31,409 nt of DNA, taken from positions 1 through 31,409 of the forward strand of contig LUJM01000113.1 of NCBI GenBank assembly GCA_001689415.1, written 5' to 3'. Every line of letters begins with the position of its first letter. Position 1 is the first letter of the stretch. Positions 16,909 through 23,924 of this stretch are shown piece by piece. Origin of the DNA: Bacteroidales bacterium M2. Its GTDB lineage: Bacteria > Bacteroidota > Bacteroidia > Bacteroidales > Muribaculaceae. Below the pieces are notes generated by a model, which was given only the letters and a program-made list of their open reading frames with translations, searched no databases and was not told the origin of the DNA. The translations under genes were made by a program, and so were the position numbers.

Positions 16909-17886
16909 CTATCTGATGCCTTTGGTTTTCACATAGTTGCGGAGACTCGCATAGTCGCCACGGAATAGGTCTATGTCTACAGCATGGTCTATGCCCGTGG
17001 CGACACCTTTATCTGTAAACTGCCATATTTCCCAATGACGAGCCGACGGTTCCGCACCGTAGCGTGCTATCCAATAGTCGTAATTATCGAGGCCGTGACC
17101 TTTGATATAATCGTTGTAGTAGTTATTGTAGGTATATATAATCGGCTTTACCCCATAGTGCTTCTCGACTAACTTGAGCCACTTCTTGGCCATGCTTATC
17201 ACTTTTTTATGCTGTTTTTGCATAGTTGATTTGCTTATCTCAAGGTCAAGAACCGGCGGAAGGTCGCCTTTTTCGAGAGGCGTATTGGCAATAAAGAATT
17301 TCACCTGCTTCTCGACCGGCGAGTTCACACTTAGAAAATGATATGCGCCTCGGATTATGCCTACGCGCTTGGCCTGTGCAAAATTGCGTTTGAATGTCGG
17401 ATCGACAATTGTTGTTCCTTCGGTGCTCTTGACAAGCGCAAACAAAACAGGCTGCAGATACTTGCCGCTTTTACCATTCGTAACTACACCGTCTCGGCGG
17501 GCTCGAAGCGACAAACGCGTCCAGTCGATTTGTTTCTGATACTTGGCGGCATCGATTCCGTAAACTCGTTTACCAACCTTGAATTTCTTATTGCGGTCTT
17601 TGGCTAGAGTGCCCCTGCGCCAATGGCCGAAATCCATTGTGCCGTCGGCAAATATCATTCGTCCAAGGCCCTCTTTATAGCCCATATTCCAATATCCGTA
17701 GTAAACATTGCCATTGTGGTAACGGCACACTCCATAGCCGTTTTGTTTGCCCTCGCATACACCGCCGGTATACGAATACCGCTCGGTCTCAAGCTTGCCC
17801 TGATGGGTCGAGCGCGACGAGCCGGCCATTAATGGCAAGGATAGCAACATTGTTATTAGTAGTATCTTGACTGTTATCGTATTCAT
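16909..17886 (-). CDS. Secreted GH25 lysozyme with N-terminal MORN repeats
   Basis: A 325-residue protein predicted to cut the beta-1,4 MurNAc-GlcNAc bond of peptidoglycan. I start at the ATG ending at 17886, which gives a signal peptide (MNTITVKILLITMLLSLPLMAG). Residues about 38-90 hold two to three MORN-like repeats (YSYTGGVCEGKQNGYGV, VYYGYWNMGYKEGLG, MDFGHWRRGTL). The GH25 domain (about 108-318) has the expected acidic residues: Asp112 in YGIDAAKYQ, and Asp214 and Glu216 in VLDLEIS, plus GAYHFL and WQFTDKG. MORN plus GH25 is an uncommon pairing; MORN may bind envelope lipids or act as a spacer. It converges on miaB with a 14-base gap. Confidence 0.9.
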   Translation of the reverse strand: MNTITVKILLITMLLSLPLMAGSSRSTHQGKLETERYSYTGGVCEGKQNGYGVCRYHNGNVYYGYWNMGYKEGLGRMIFADGTMDFGHWRRGTLAKDRNKKFKVGKRVYGIDAAKYQKQIDWTRLSLRARRDGVVTNGKSGKYLQPVLFALVKSTEGTTIVDPTFKRNFAQAKRVGIIRGAYHFLSVNSPVEKQVKFFIANTPLEKGDLPPVLDLEISKSTMQKQHKKVISMAKKWLKLVEKHYGVKPIIYTYNNYYNDYIKGHGLDNYDYWIARYGAEPSARHWEIWQFTDKGVATGIDHAVDIDLFRGDYASLRNYVKTKGIR

Positions 17887-17984
17887 GCAGCTATGTTTTC
17901 GGATTATATGAGATAGAAACATCCGGATGATAATTTAAGTTTGACGAACAACCTTTTTTACCAGACTTTTTTACTTATGACTTG

Positions 17985-17992
17985 CAAATATA
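17985..17992 (-). promoter_or_regulatory. Promoter -7 box of the GH25 gene
   Basis: The minus strand reads TATATTTG, about 100 bases before the GH25 ATG. No -33 box with ideal spacing is visible. Confidence 0.45.
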
Positions 17993-18126
17993 AAACGTTT
18001 AGTCAAATAAACCCTCGCACCAAGTCATATTTTTCACCTGAAGACTATTCCCCATTACGATCTTCTACTTCTTCTGTACTACCACTGCCGGTCATGTAAA
18101 CACGCATACGCATCCCAACAAGCCAC

Positions 18127-18933
18127 TCATTCATGTTGTATCTGCGATTTCTTTTCCAGATACTCATATTTGCCTATAAAATTCATCTGACCGAATGCAC
18201 CTCCACCATATTGAAACACTACATAGGGCGAGTAAACAATCGAATCATCAGAGTCATTGATTCGCTCTTGCTCATCCGAAGCGAGAGGTTTGAGATATAT
18301 CCGATAACTATACATACCCATGCCTATGCGTCGGAATCCGATACAAAACGAATCATCAGGGACTGCTCTCATAGAAATTGAAATGCAGCCTATTTCATCC
18401 AACTCATTTTTGAGCCATGTCAAAGAACTTTTGTCAAGCCCACTTTGGATAAGCAATGAATCTATCTTTTCCTCACCCGGATTCCAATTGGAGTCCATCT
18501 CATCTATACCGTTCGAGAAATGGAAGATCGAAACACCTCCATGTTCAAATTCAATATGCACGTAACACCCCGGCGTCATTCTATCATAAAGTTTACGATA
18601 TATCTGCCCCATGCGTTCGCCATACTCGGTATAATGATTTTCCATTATATCAGCATTGCATTTATTGGACGGACTAAAAAACAAGTATAATAACAATATG
18701 ATATTAATCACGTTCAAAGCCAACAGTATCTTCTTATGTCTGCTGTTGCATTTTAGCGAACTAACAAATGATATGCATGCAACGATGATTGCAGGAATGA
18801 ACAGCCACAAGAACATGATTATAAACCATATAAACATAAAATCAGCCACAATAAGCCCTGTAAAGCACAAGGCAAGAAACAACACACAAATGTATTGTAT
18901 TATTATCCAGGCTGGTTTATTACTCAGTTTCAT
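18127..18933 (-). CDS. Unrecognised membrane protein with C-terminal extracytoplasmic domain
   Basis: A 268-residue hypothetical protein starting MKLSNKP. Three hydrophobic helices are clear: about 9-30, 33-58 and 68-88. The soluble C-terminal part (about 90-268) has no motif that I recognise; it contains YVHIEFEHGGVSIFHFSNG and ends hydrophilic. The MKL start and the helices-then-soluble layout resemble neighbours at 23119, 25833 and 22184. It is the most downstream gene of the minus-strand island and has its own -7 box at 18984-18991, so it may be transcribed separately. A chance open frame is unlikely given length and codon pattern. Confidence 0.72.
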   Translation of the reverse strand: MKLSNKPAWIIIQYICVLFLALCFTGLIVADFMFIWFIIMFLWLFIPAIIVACISFVSSLKCNSRHKKILLALNVINIILLLYLFFSPSNKCNADIMENHYTEYGERMGQIYRKLYDRMTPGCYVHIEFEHGGVSIFHFSNGIDEMDSNWNPGEEKIDSLLIQSGLDKSSLTWLKNELDEIGCISISMRAVPDDSFCIGFRRIGMGMYSYRIYLKPLASDEQERINDSDDSIVYSPYVVFQYGGGAFGQMNFIGKYEYLEKKSQIQHE

Positions 18934-18983
18934 AGTGCGAAATTTATGGTTATGTTTTATCAGATGTGGCTTGATGATATATG

Positions 18984-18991
18984 CAAAGTTA
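18984..18991 (-). promoter_or_regulatory. Promoter -7 box of the 18127-18933 gene
   Basis: The minus strand reads TAACTTTG (TAnnTTTG), 50 bases upstream of the ATG, with TTG (plus CAA at 19013-19015) at a 21-bp spacer. Confidence 0.6.
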
Positions 18992-19099
18992 TAAAATCAT
19001 TGTGAAATATCCCAAATAATCAAAATCCTCAACTAACGATTGTCATATTATCCCCTGCGTCGAGCCCCAGCGAGACCACCATTGCGCATTATAAGAAAT

Positions 19100-19205
19100 A
19101 ATATGCTCGAAGAGCATTACTTTGCCGTAACCCCGACCTTACACAGTTGGTCGGGGAGAACATCTCTCCATATTCGATAAGTGTCGAAGACACTTCCTAT
19201 TACAT
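19100..19205 (-). repeat. Dispersed three-hairpin element, copy A
   Basis: This copy aligns without gaps to 22831-22936. The first 57 bases differ at one position; the rest is about 75% identical. It has three hairpins: TGCTC-GAA-GAGCA (19104-19116), CCCCGACC paired with GGTCGGGG around a loop (about 19131-19156), and GTGTC-GAA-GACAC (19181-19193). It lies between the ankyrin gene and the last island gene. It could be a structured RNA, a REP-like or MITE-like repeat, or a transcription stop; I cannot tell which. Confidence 0.8.
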
Positions 19206-19221
19206 TTAAATTACCTTGGTT

Positions 19222-20289
19222 TCACTTGATTGAGTCTAAACTTTGAATAAGTTGAAGCAGTCTTTTTCTTTCCTTTATATCCCTGTTGGAGTGCACACTT
19301 GAATTAGGGTTATTGATGTCTTCAACGAGTTCTTCTCTGACAGACGTATTTCGTTCGTAAAAACGCAAATCCGGATCTGCGCCATATTTCAATAATTCTT
19401 CAGCAATATCAAATTCATCAAATATTAATGCCGTTTGCAATGCAGGACAACCAAAACCGCTATACATGTAGTTTGGGTCAGCCCCATTTTCAAGAAGGAA
19501 CTTTACAAGCTTAATTTCGCCGTTTTCTGATGCCTTTGAGAGTGGTGTTGAAGGTAAATGCCATTTATTGTCACCCACATACTCCTTAACACAGGATGTA
19601 TTAATGTCAACTCCATAATCAAGTAATAACCGGACATATCCTATTTTCTTATCTTCACTGATATTTTTATTGCAGACCGAAGATAACGGACAGTTGATAA
19701 AAGACTGATTTCCATAATAGGAAGAGATATAATGAACAACCTGATTGGGGTCTGCACCTCTTTTCAACAAGGCTTCTACAGACTTGTATTTATCATCGTA
19801 TATGGCATACATAAAGACCGTCTGATTGTACTTACTATCTTTGTATTCCAGCAGTTCTGGAGAATTATCGAGGATTTGATTGATTTTATCAATATCCTGC
19901 CGTTTAATATACTTAGCCAAATTCTCACATGGAGTATCGCGAAACAACCTGTAATCACCGGCTGCTACTGTTTCCTTATCCACCGGGCCATCGTTAATGT
20001 ACCAAAATCCGGCATAAATCAGCCCCAGCAATAGCAAAAACGGCAATATAGAAAAAAGCATTCTCTTAGTCTTGTTATAAATACACACACTGGTCCAGCA
20101 TACACCCGCCAGAATCAATGAATATGAATTTACTGCTAAGAACCATAAAAATGCCTCTCCCTCACTTGAAGGATTGTCAAAGAAAAATATAGTAGCATAA
20201 AACACCAATGGCGCGGCTAAGATTGGCAACAATACCAAACCGCAGATTATCTTCAGTACTAAAGGATAATTCTTTATATCTAATTTCAT
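19222..20289 (-). CDS. Membrane-anchored ankyrin-repeat protein
   Basis: A 355-residue protein. I start at the ATG ending at 20289 (MKLDIKNYPLVLK) because the promoter box at 20312-20319 lies between it and the longer in-frame start. Three N-terminal helices (about 10-35, 40-65 and 75-95) anchor it. The remainder has four to five ankyrin repeats with the hallmark LLKRGADPNQ, LLDYGVDINT, FLLENGADPNY and LLKYGADPDL endings. Ankyrin repeats bind proteins; in bacteria such proteins are sometimes immunity or effector partners, but no partner is evident. The 3' end is followed by repeat copy A. Confidence 0.85.
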   Translation of the reverse strand: MKLDIKNYPLVLKIICGLVLLPILAAPLVFYATIFFFDNPSSEGEAFLWFLAVNSYSLILAGVCWTSVCIYNKTKRMLFSILPFLLLLGLIYAGFWYINDGPVDKETVAAGDYRLFRDTPCENLAKYIKRQDIDKINQILDNSPELLEYKDSKYNQTVFMYAIYDDKYKSVEALLKRGADPNQVVHYISSYYGNQSFINCPLSSVCNKNISEDKKIGYVRLLLDYGVDINTSCVKEYVGDNKWHLPSTPLSKASENGEIKLVKFLLENGADPNYMYSGFGCPALQTALIFDEFDIAEELLKYGADPDLRFYERNTSVREELVEDINNPNSSVHSNRDIKERKRLLQLIQSLDSIK

Positions 20290-20311
20290 GAGTCTATTAT
20301 CTGTAATTAAG

Positions 20312-20340
20312 CAAAGGTACAACAAAAAATTGACACTCAA
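20312..20340 (-). promoter_or_regulatory. Promoter of the ankyrin gene, shared with the 22714 gene
   Basis: The minus strand has TACCTTTG (plus 20312-20319) as -7 and TTG (plus CAA at 20338-20340) as -33, 18 bp apart. The whole block is nearly the same as that at 22757-22785. Confidence 0.7.
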
Positions 20341-20373
20341 TAGCCTTAAACGGTGTTCGCCTGTTATCAGCTG

Positions 20374-20868
20374 CTACTGGCCTCGTTCACTACTATACTC
20401 GATATTTGGGTTTATCGCTTGAAGTGCGTCCACAAATGATTTCTCGTTTTCAGGAGACACATAAACATAGCTACACCTATCGTAGACGATACGGAGCTTA
20501 ATATAAGAAGCTGAATAATTTCGGCCTCTTTCAACCCAAAATCTTCCGCGGCGTATTTTCTTGATACTGTCAATATTGATAGCTAATGTTTTCAACGGAG
20601 CCGATAATCGTAATATTTTATCTTCTATGGTATAGGTCATTTTGCGCCATAAATACCGGGCCAAAAACACAACTGTCAGGAACGGTGGCGAAACCCAAAG
20701 AATGGAAATCAAGCCCAATAAGATAGTAGGAGCTATGAAAAATACAAAAACATCAAATATGCCCAACATTATTATTGGCCATATGTACATTCGTTTATCC
20801 TCTTTGCATCGAAACACAGCACGATACTTGGGGATATATGGTGGCGGAACCGTTAATTTTTTATCCAT
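20374..20868 (-). CDS. PH-like (bPH_3/DUF1200-type) membrane protein
   Basis: A 164-residue protein with two hydrophobic helices (about 28-45 and 48-70) followed by a bacterial PH-like domain: MTYTIEDKILRLSAPLKTLAINIDSIKKIRRG, then KLRIVYDRCSYVYVSPENEKSFVDALQAINPNIE, which matches the DUF1200 ending in which a SP-motif precedes a helix and NPNI. The function of the family is unknown; it is often envelope-stress or immunity associated. It follows the MKLTDKR gene at 20917 by 48 bases and lies upstream of the ankyrin gene. Confidence 0.72.
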   Translation of the reverse strand: MDKKLTVPPPYIPKYRAVFRCKEDKRMYIWPIIMLGIFDVFVFFIAPTILLGLISILWVSPPFLTVVFLARYLWRKMTYTIEDKILRLSAPLKTLAINIDSIKKIRRGRFWVERGRNYSASYIKLRIVYDRCSYVYVSPENEKSFVDALQAINPNIEYSSERGQ

Positions 20869-20916
20869 TGTTGCGTTGTTTCTTTATATAGACGATTTCT
20901 CTAAAATGCATTATAT

Positions 20917-21282
20917 CTACTCCTTGCATCGGGTGACTTCTGCGAGTTTTGTAAGCCCCCAATAAAGTAGCAACATTATGAGCTGCACTATTGGAAGCAC
21001 AACACTTAAGGCAAACCAGGCCCAGCCATCAGTATCCTCTTGCGTCAATCTAAGATAGATTGAATAGACCGTATATAAGCAAATGATTCCTAAATTAACC
21101 AATACAGCATTGGGATGAGTCTTTTTGAATAATGCCAGAACTATCATTAACGGTTGGGTTACAGCAAAAACGCATATCATCTCGAACGACTGACACCTCA
21201 CTGCGACATCTATACAGGAGGCTAACAGCAGCATTTCGGCTATTACCCACACTATCCAGAATCGTTTATCGGTCAGTTTCAT
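20917..21282 (-). CDS. Small four-helix membrane protein of the MKLTDKR type
   Basis: A 121-residue protein starting MKLTDKRFWIVWVIAEM with about four helices (8-25, 32-48, 58-75 and 88-110). No family is recognised. It begins one base after the lipoprotein stop (TGACATG), so it is translationally coupled. The first 27 bases around its start are identical to those of the gene at 23119-23670, while the rest of the protein is different. That is consistent with recombination or gene conversion at the 5' end. Confidence 0.7.
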   Translation of the reverse strand: MKLTDKRFWIVWVIAEMLLLASCIDVAVRCQSFEMICVFAVTQPLMIVLALFKKTHPNAVLVNLGIICLYTVYSIYLRLTQEDTDGWAWFALSVVLPIVQLIMLLLYWGLTKLAEVTRCKE

Positions 21283-21286
21283 GTCA
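21260..21286 (-). repeat. 27-bp identical gene-start repeat, copy 1
   Basis: These 27 bases, which hold the start codon and the MKLTDKR codons, are identical to 23648-23674. Sequence on both sides diverges. Confidence 0.85.
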
Positions 21287-21862
21287 TTGTTGTTTTGATG
21301 GGTTGAACAAAAGTCGGCGATTATTTGCGAAGTTATCGTACAAACTATCTACTTGATGGAGATCTATTCTGGTAATATTCCTTTTGCCGAGGGCTGCCAT
21401 CCACTCTGTTTTTGTTTCATGCCACTCAATAGAGTCTTTTGGCACATCAATTATGACATATCGTCGCATTTCCCCGTTGCCGTATGTGTGTCCTGGCATT
21501 TTATCCACTGAAGTCAACTCTTCGGTATAAGACATATAAATAATTGAATCCGTTATACCAACATATTCAACGGAAAGTCGTGCATGGAATAAACTGTTAG
21601 GGAAATAATCGAATTTGTCAATATTGCGACGCTTTTCAAAATGCCACACATTTCTGTCTTCTATTGCAGTAAGCTCATAAGGCGCAATTAACGGAATACG
21701 GCAGTAATCCCATGCACCATAATCGGAATAAAAGTCAGTACGAAATGGACCATTTATTTCCTCCTTGATACTCTCCTTGACTTCATCATATTTCGATTTT
21801 ATTCTCGAACAGCCACAAGTCAAGAACAGTAAAAACATAGCCAAAACAGTAATGTTTCTCAT
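21284..21862 (-). CDS. Lipoprotein of unknown function
   Basis: A 192-residue protein with a type II signal peptide: MRNITVLAMFLLFLTCGCS, lipobox LTCGC, modified cysteine predicted at 18. The mature part is hydrophilic (WDYCRIPLIAPYELTAIED, EYVGITDSIIYMSYTEEL, YVIIDVPKDSIEWHETKTEW) and unrecognised. The residues after the lipid anchor do not show a clear surface-export signal (a K-(D/E)-rich start), so location is open. Its ATG overlaps the preceding stop (ATGA) inside an 18-bp junction repeat with a perfect AAAGGAGG ribosome-binding site. Confidence 0.75.
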   Translation of the reverse strand: MRNITVLAMFLLFLTCGCSRIKSKYDEVKESIKEEINGPFRTDFYSDYGAWDYCRIPLIAPYELTAIEDRNVWHFEKRRNIDKFDYFPNSLFHARLSVEYVGITDSIIYMSYTEELTSVDKMPGHTYGNGEMRRYVIIDVPKDSIEWHETKTEWMAALGKRNITRIDLHQVDSLYDNFANNRRLLFNPSKQQ

Positions 21863-21876
21863 CGCTTACCTCCTTT
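21859..21876 (-). repeat. 18-bp gene-junction repeat, copy 1 (RBS, stop and start)
   Basis: The minus strand reads AAAGGAGGTAAGCGATGA. It encodes the last residues KGGKR of the upstream gene, supplies a perfect Shine-Dalgarno sequence, and ends in the ATGA overlap that starts the lipoprotein. Two further copies lie at 25579-25596 and 27390-27407. Confidence 0.8.
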
Positions 21877-22194
21877 TAGTTTTTCTACAAAAGATTTGAC
21901 TTCTTTGGGTGAGAAATTGCCGACTGAATCTTTCGGATAAGACAGCTCGGTGATTCCGTTACTGATGATGGTAACACGCACACTGTCGCCATAAATATGG
22001 TCAATACTATTATAACTTATGGAATCCTCATAATGAATACTAAAGGAATCATAATTTATCTCGGCGAAGTTGTCCGGGAAAACAAATGTACCATGATAGT
22101 AATCCCTAAATAAAGGCTGCGCTTGATATAGACTGTCAATAAGATTGGTTATATCGCCTGCATATTGATGATATTTCGCGGAATCAAGCGGCAA
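21859..22194 (-). CDS. Downstream half of a frameshifted membrane protein gene
   Basis: A 111-residue open frame with no signal peptide and only a TTG start. It reads LPLDSAKYHQYAGDITNLIDSLYQ and ends EVKSFVEKLKGGKR. The 22184-22714 gene upstream ends with a short, ill-fitting tail after a run of six G (minus strand, plus 22214-22219). Removing one G joins the two frames smoothly: RGGAQASWVLPLDSAKYH. I therefore read both as one gene of about 280 residues with an outer soluble domain, broken by a +1 frameshift at the G6 tract. It may be a phase-variable switch, a recent mutation or a sequencing error. Confidence 0.65.
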   Translation of the reverse strand: MPLDSAKYHQYAGDITNLIDSLYQAQPLFRDYYHGTFVFPDNFAEINYDSFSIHYEDSISYNSIDHIYGDSVRVTIISNGITELSYPKDSVGNFSPKEVKSFVEKLKGGKR

Positions 22195-22714
22195 AACCCA
22201 TGAAGCCTGTGCGCCCCCCTCTGCTCAACCCATAAAAGCAGCCTCTCAGTGTATCGACTTTGAAACAGTCTATTTTGCCATCGTCATCATCATTAACTTG
22301 AACAGATTTAGACATAGGGCGAATAAATAAGCCCTCTTTTTTACCTAAACCATAGTGTGGGGCGGCCATCATTAAACCTCGTGTGTGATAGAGAACGTAA
22401 TCTCCGTCCTCTGCATCGATATAATGCCTTCCGACATAAAAGAGCAATGGTAATGCAAGAATTGCCGTAATAGCTGAAAACCAGAAATCAATCCTCAGCC
22501 ACCATTTCAGTAATACTGGTTTTTCAAGTCCACGGCTGAAAGGAAGGGCGAGCAATCCAATGAGGTAACCCCCAACCATCAACCAGTTGAGCAAATTCCA
22601 GCGCCACATTAAGTCATTGTTCGTTATGTATAGCATCAAGTAGATAATGGGCAGGAGCGCAATCTGCACCCACACCATCCACAGCACTATCTTATATCGG
22701 AGAGTATCTGACAT
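22184..22714 (-). CDS. Upstream half of a frameshifted membrane protein gene
   Basis: A 176-residue frame with four hydrophobic helices (about 8-30, 38-58, 70-90 and possibly 92-100) and a hydrophilic stretch starting HYIDAEDGDYVLYHT. Its final RTGFMGFAA follows the G6 tract and does not look native. The true C-terminal domain probably continues in the 21859-22194 frame. Its promoter (22757-22764) has the same layout as that of the ankyrin gene, and repeat copy B lies further upstream, so it starts a transcript separate from the genes above it. No family is recognised. Confidence 0.65.
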   Translation of the reverse strand: MSDTLRYKIVLWMVWVQIALLPIIYLMLYITNNDLMWRWNLLNWLMVGGYLIGLLALPFSRGLEKPVLLKWWLRIDFWFSAITAILALPLLFYVGRHYIDAEDGDYVLYHTRGLMMAAPHYGLGKKEGLFIRPMSKSVQVNDDDDGKIDCFKVDTLRGCFYGLSRGGRTGFMGFAA

Positions 22715-22756
22715 AATTCGCTCTTAATCTTCAAGAATGTATATTATCTGAATTTA

Positions 22757-22785
22757 GCAAAGTTACAACAAATAATTGATACTCA
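22757..22785 (-). promoter_or_regulatory. Promoter of the 22714 gene, same layout as the ankyrin promoter
   Basis: The minus strand has TAACTTTG (plus 22757-22764) as -7 and TTG (plus CAA at 22783-22785) as -33, 18 bp apart. The spacer is almost the same as in the ankyrin promoter. Confidence 0.7.
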
Positions 22786-22830
22786 ATGTGACCAATATCA
22801 CAAATAGCATAAAAAATCATCATTAAATGA

Positions 22831-22936
22831 AATATGCTCGAAGAGCATTACTTTGCCGTAACCCCGACCTTACGCAGTTGGTCGGGGCGTGTAGCTCTCC
22901 TCTTACGATATGTGTCGAAGATACTTCCTTTTAGAT
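22831..22936 (-). repeat. Dispersed three-hairpin element, copy B
   Basis: The gapless partner of 19100-19205. The hairpins TGCTC-GAA-GAGCA and CCCCGACC/GGTCGGGG are retained exactly. The third hairpin has become GTGTC-GAA-GATAC, which still pairs through a G-U. Retention of pairing in a diverged arm hints at selection on structure. Confidence 0.8.
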
Positions 22937-23006
22937 ATATTTGAAAGACAATGGAGAAAAGTAAAAACTTGTCTGAAGCGTCGAGCCTCAGCGAGACACT
23001 GATTCA

Positions 23007-23129
23007 CTAAAGCAAATTATTGAATGGACGGTATTTAGGAGCAATGCATAAAGCCACAGCTACATACCGCATAAATCGCAGAAACACCTGCCTTTTAGTC
23101 TGAGGTTTATGTGTTACGTTATCTTCCAT
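23007..23129 (-). CDS. Possible 40-residue small hydrophobic protein
   Basis: The open frame starts with ATG at 23129, overlaps the end of the 23119-23670 gene by 11 bases and stops with TAG at 23007. The protein begins MEDNVTHKPQTKRQVF, has a short hydrophobic patch (RFMRYVAVALCIAP) and ends KYRPFNNLL. The overlap with the upstream stop resembles the coupling elsewhere in this island. It is short enough to be a chance frame. Confidence 0.3.
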   Translation of the reverse strand: MEDNVTHKPQTKRQVFLRFMRYVAVALCIAPKYRPFNNLL

Positions 23130-23670
23130 ATTCTATATTGTGGTTTCTTGCGTATTGTTTGACTTTCTCTTTATCAAACGAATCATCAAGGGGAAGAATA
23201 GCCACACTTTTTTCCAATCCCTCACCATTTGCAAAATCTCCGTGAATCACTATTGCCCCTATGGAATCAAGCGGTGTCATGGAGTGAGGATAAACGCCCT
23301 TATAACGTTGCTTCTCAATTTCCAGTAGTCCTTTCTTCTCATAAAGAATGGCACTGTCGAATCCTATTATCTCCGATGATTCCTTCATGATATACTTGTC
23401 TGTTTCGCAATATACAGAATCATACGTGATAGAAGTTATGATAACTCCTATTATTGATAATCCAATCCAACAAATAGAGTATATTTTGGGAATAATAGTA
23501 TCCTTCATAAAATACAACATCATACCAGATAAAGCAGTAGCCCAGAATATGACATATCCTAAATACCAGCGCAACTGAACTCCACTTATCACAATACAGA
23601 CAAATAAAGCCAGCATTACCGCATGGAACACTATAAGCAAAATCCGCAATCGTTTATCGGTCAGTTTCAT
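23119..23670 (-). CDS. Membrane protein of the MKLTDKR type with extracytoplasmic tail
   Basis: A 183-residue protein starting MKLTDKRLRILLIVFHAVML. About four helices lie within residues 8-100; the soluble tail from about 100 includes SMTPLDSIGAIVIHGDFANG and ends KEKVKQYARNHNIEYGR. The fold of the tail is unknown. Its gene start is identical over 27 bases to that of the 20917-21282 gene, although the proteins differ after it. It begins eight bases after the stop of the 78-residue gene and is the last gene before repeat copy B. Confidence 0.7.
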   Translation of the reverse strand: MKLTDKRLRILLIVFHAVMLALFVCIVISGVQLRWYLGYVIFWATALSGMMLYFMKDTIIPKIYSICWIGLSIIGVIITSITYDSVYCETDKYIMKESSEIIGFDSAILYEKKGLLEIEKQRYKGVYPHSMTPLDSIGAIVIHGDFANGEGLEKSVAILPLDDSFDKEKVKQYARNHNIEYGR

Positions 23671-23674
23671 GTCA
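23648..23674 (-). repeat. 27-bp identical gene-start repeat, copy 2
   Basis: Identical to 21260-21286; it covers the ATG and the MKLTDKR codons of the 23119-23670 gene. Confidence 0.85.
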
Positions 23675-23678
23675 AGAT

Positions 23679-23915
23679 TTATTTGGCGATTAATACTATA
23701 ATAACTGCGAGAACGAGAAAGCCGAAAAAACCGTTGGCGAGGTTGTTGTCGGCATGGTCTATGTTATTGAAATCTTCCGAACCATAGCGGATTTGCCGAT
23801 ATGACACTTTCTGTCCGCGACGGAACAGACGCAGACAACCATACCTCAGCCCGGCTCCGATATGAAGAACCGCTGACCCGAACCACGAACGGACAAACAT
23901 AGCTATCAATTCCAT
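23679..23915 (-). CDS. Small membrane protein (78 residues)
   Basis: A hypothetical protein with a basic middle (RLFRRGQKVSYRQIRYG) and a clear C-terminal helix (about 58-77, NGFFGFLVLAVIIVLIAK). The N-terminal MELIAMFVRSWFGSAVLHIGAG is amphipathic. No family is recognised. It sits nine bases after the SUKH-like gene and eight bases before the MKLTDKR gene, so it belongs to the same transcript. Confidence 0.6.
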   Translation of the reverse strand: MELIAMFVRSWFGSAVLHIGAGLRYGCLRLFRRGQKVSYRQIRYGSEDFNNIDHADNNLANGFFGFLVLAVIIVLIAK

Positions 23916-23924
23916 ATCCTTGTA

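Larger units (their letters stand above)
22715..23118. other. Intergenic region with promoter, repeat copy B and a small open frame
   Basis: This 404-base gap holds the promoter of the 22714 gene (22757-22785), the three-hairpin repeat (22831-22936), a short motif at about 22979-22997 (GCGTCGAGCCTCAGCGAGAC) that also occurs before repeat copy A at about 19057-19076, and a possible 40-residue gene at its right edge. I see no terminator with a clear T-tract. Confidence 0.6.

Noticed and set aside
17935..17980. A terminator with T-runs (CCTTTTTTACC and CTTTTTTAC)
   Set aside because: The T-runs have no stable hairpin before them in either direction.
19100..22936. A CRISPR array
   Set aside because: There are only two copies, 3.7 kb apart, with genes between and no short regular spacers or cas genes.
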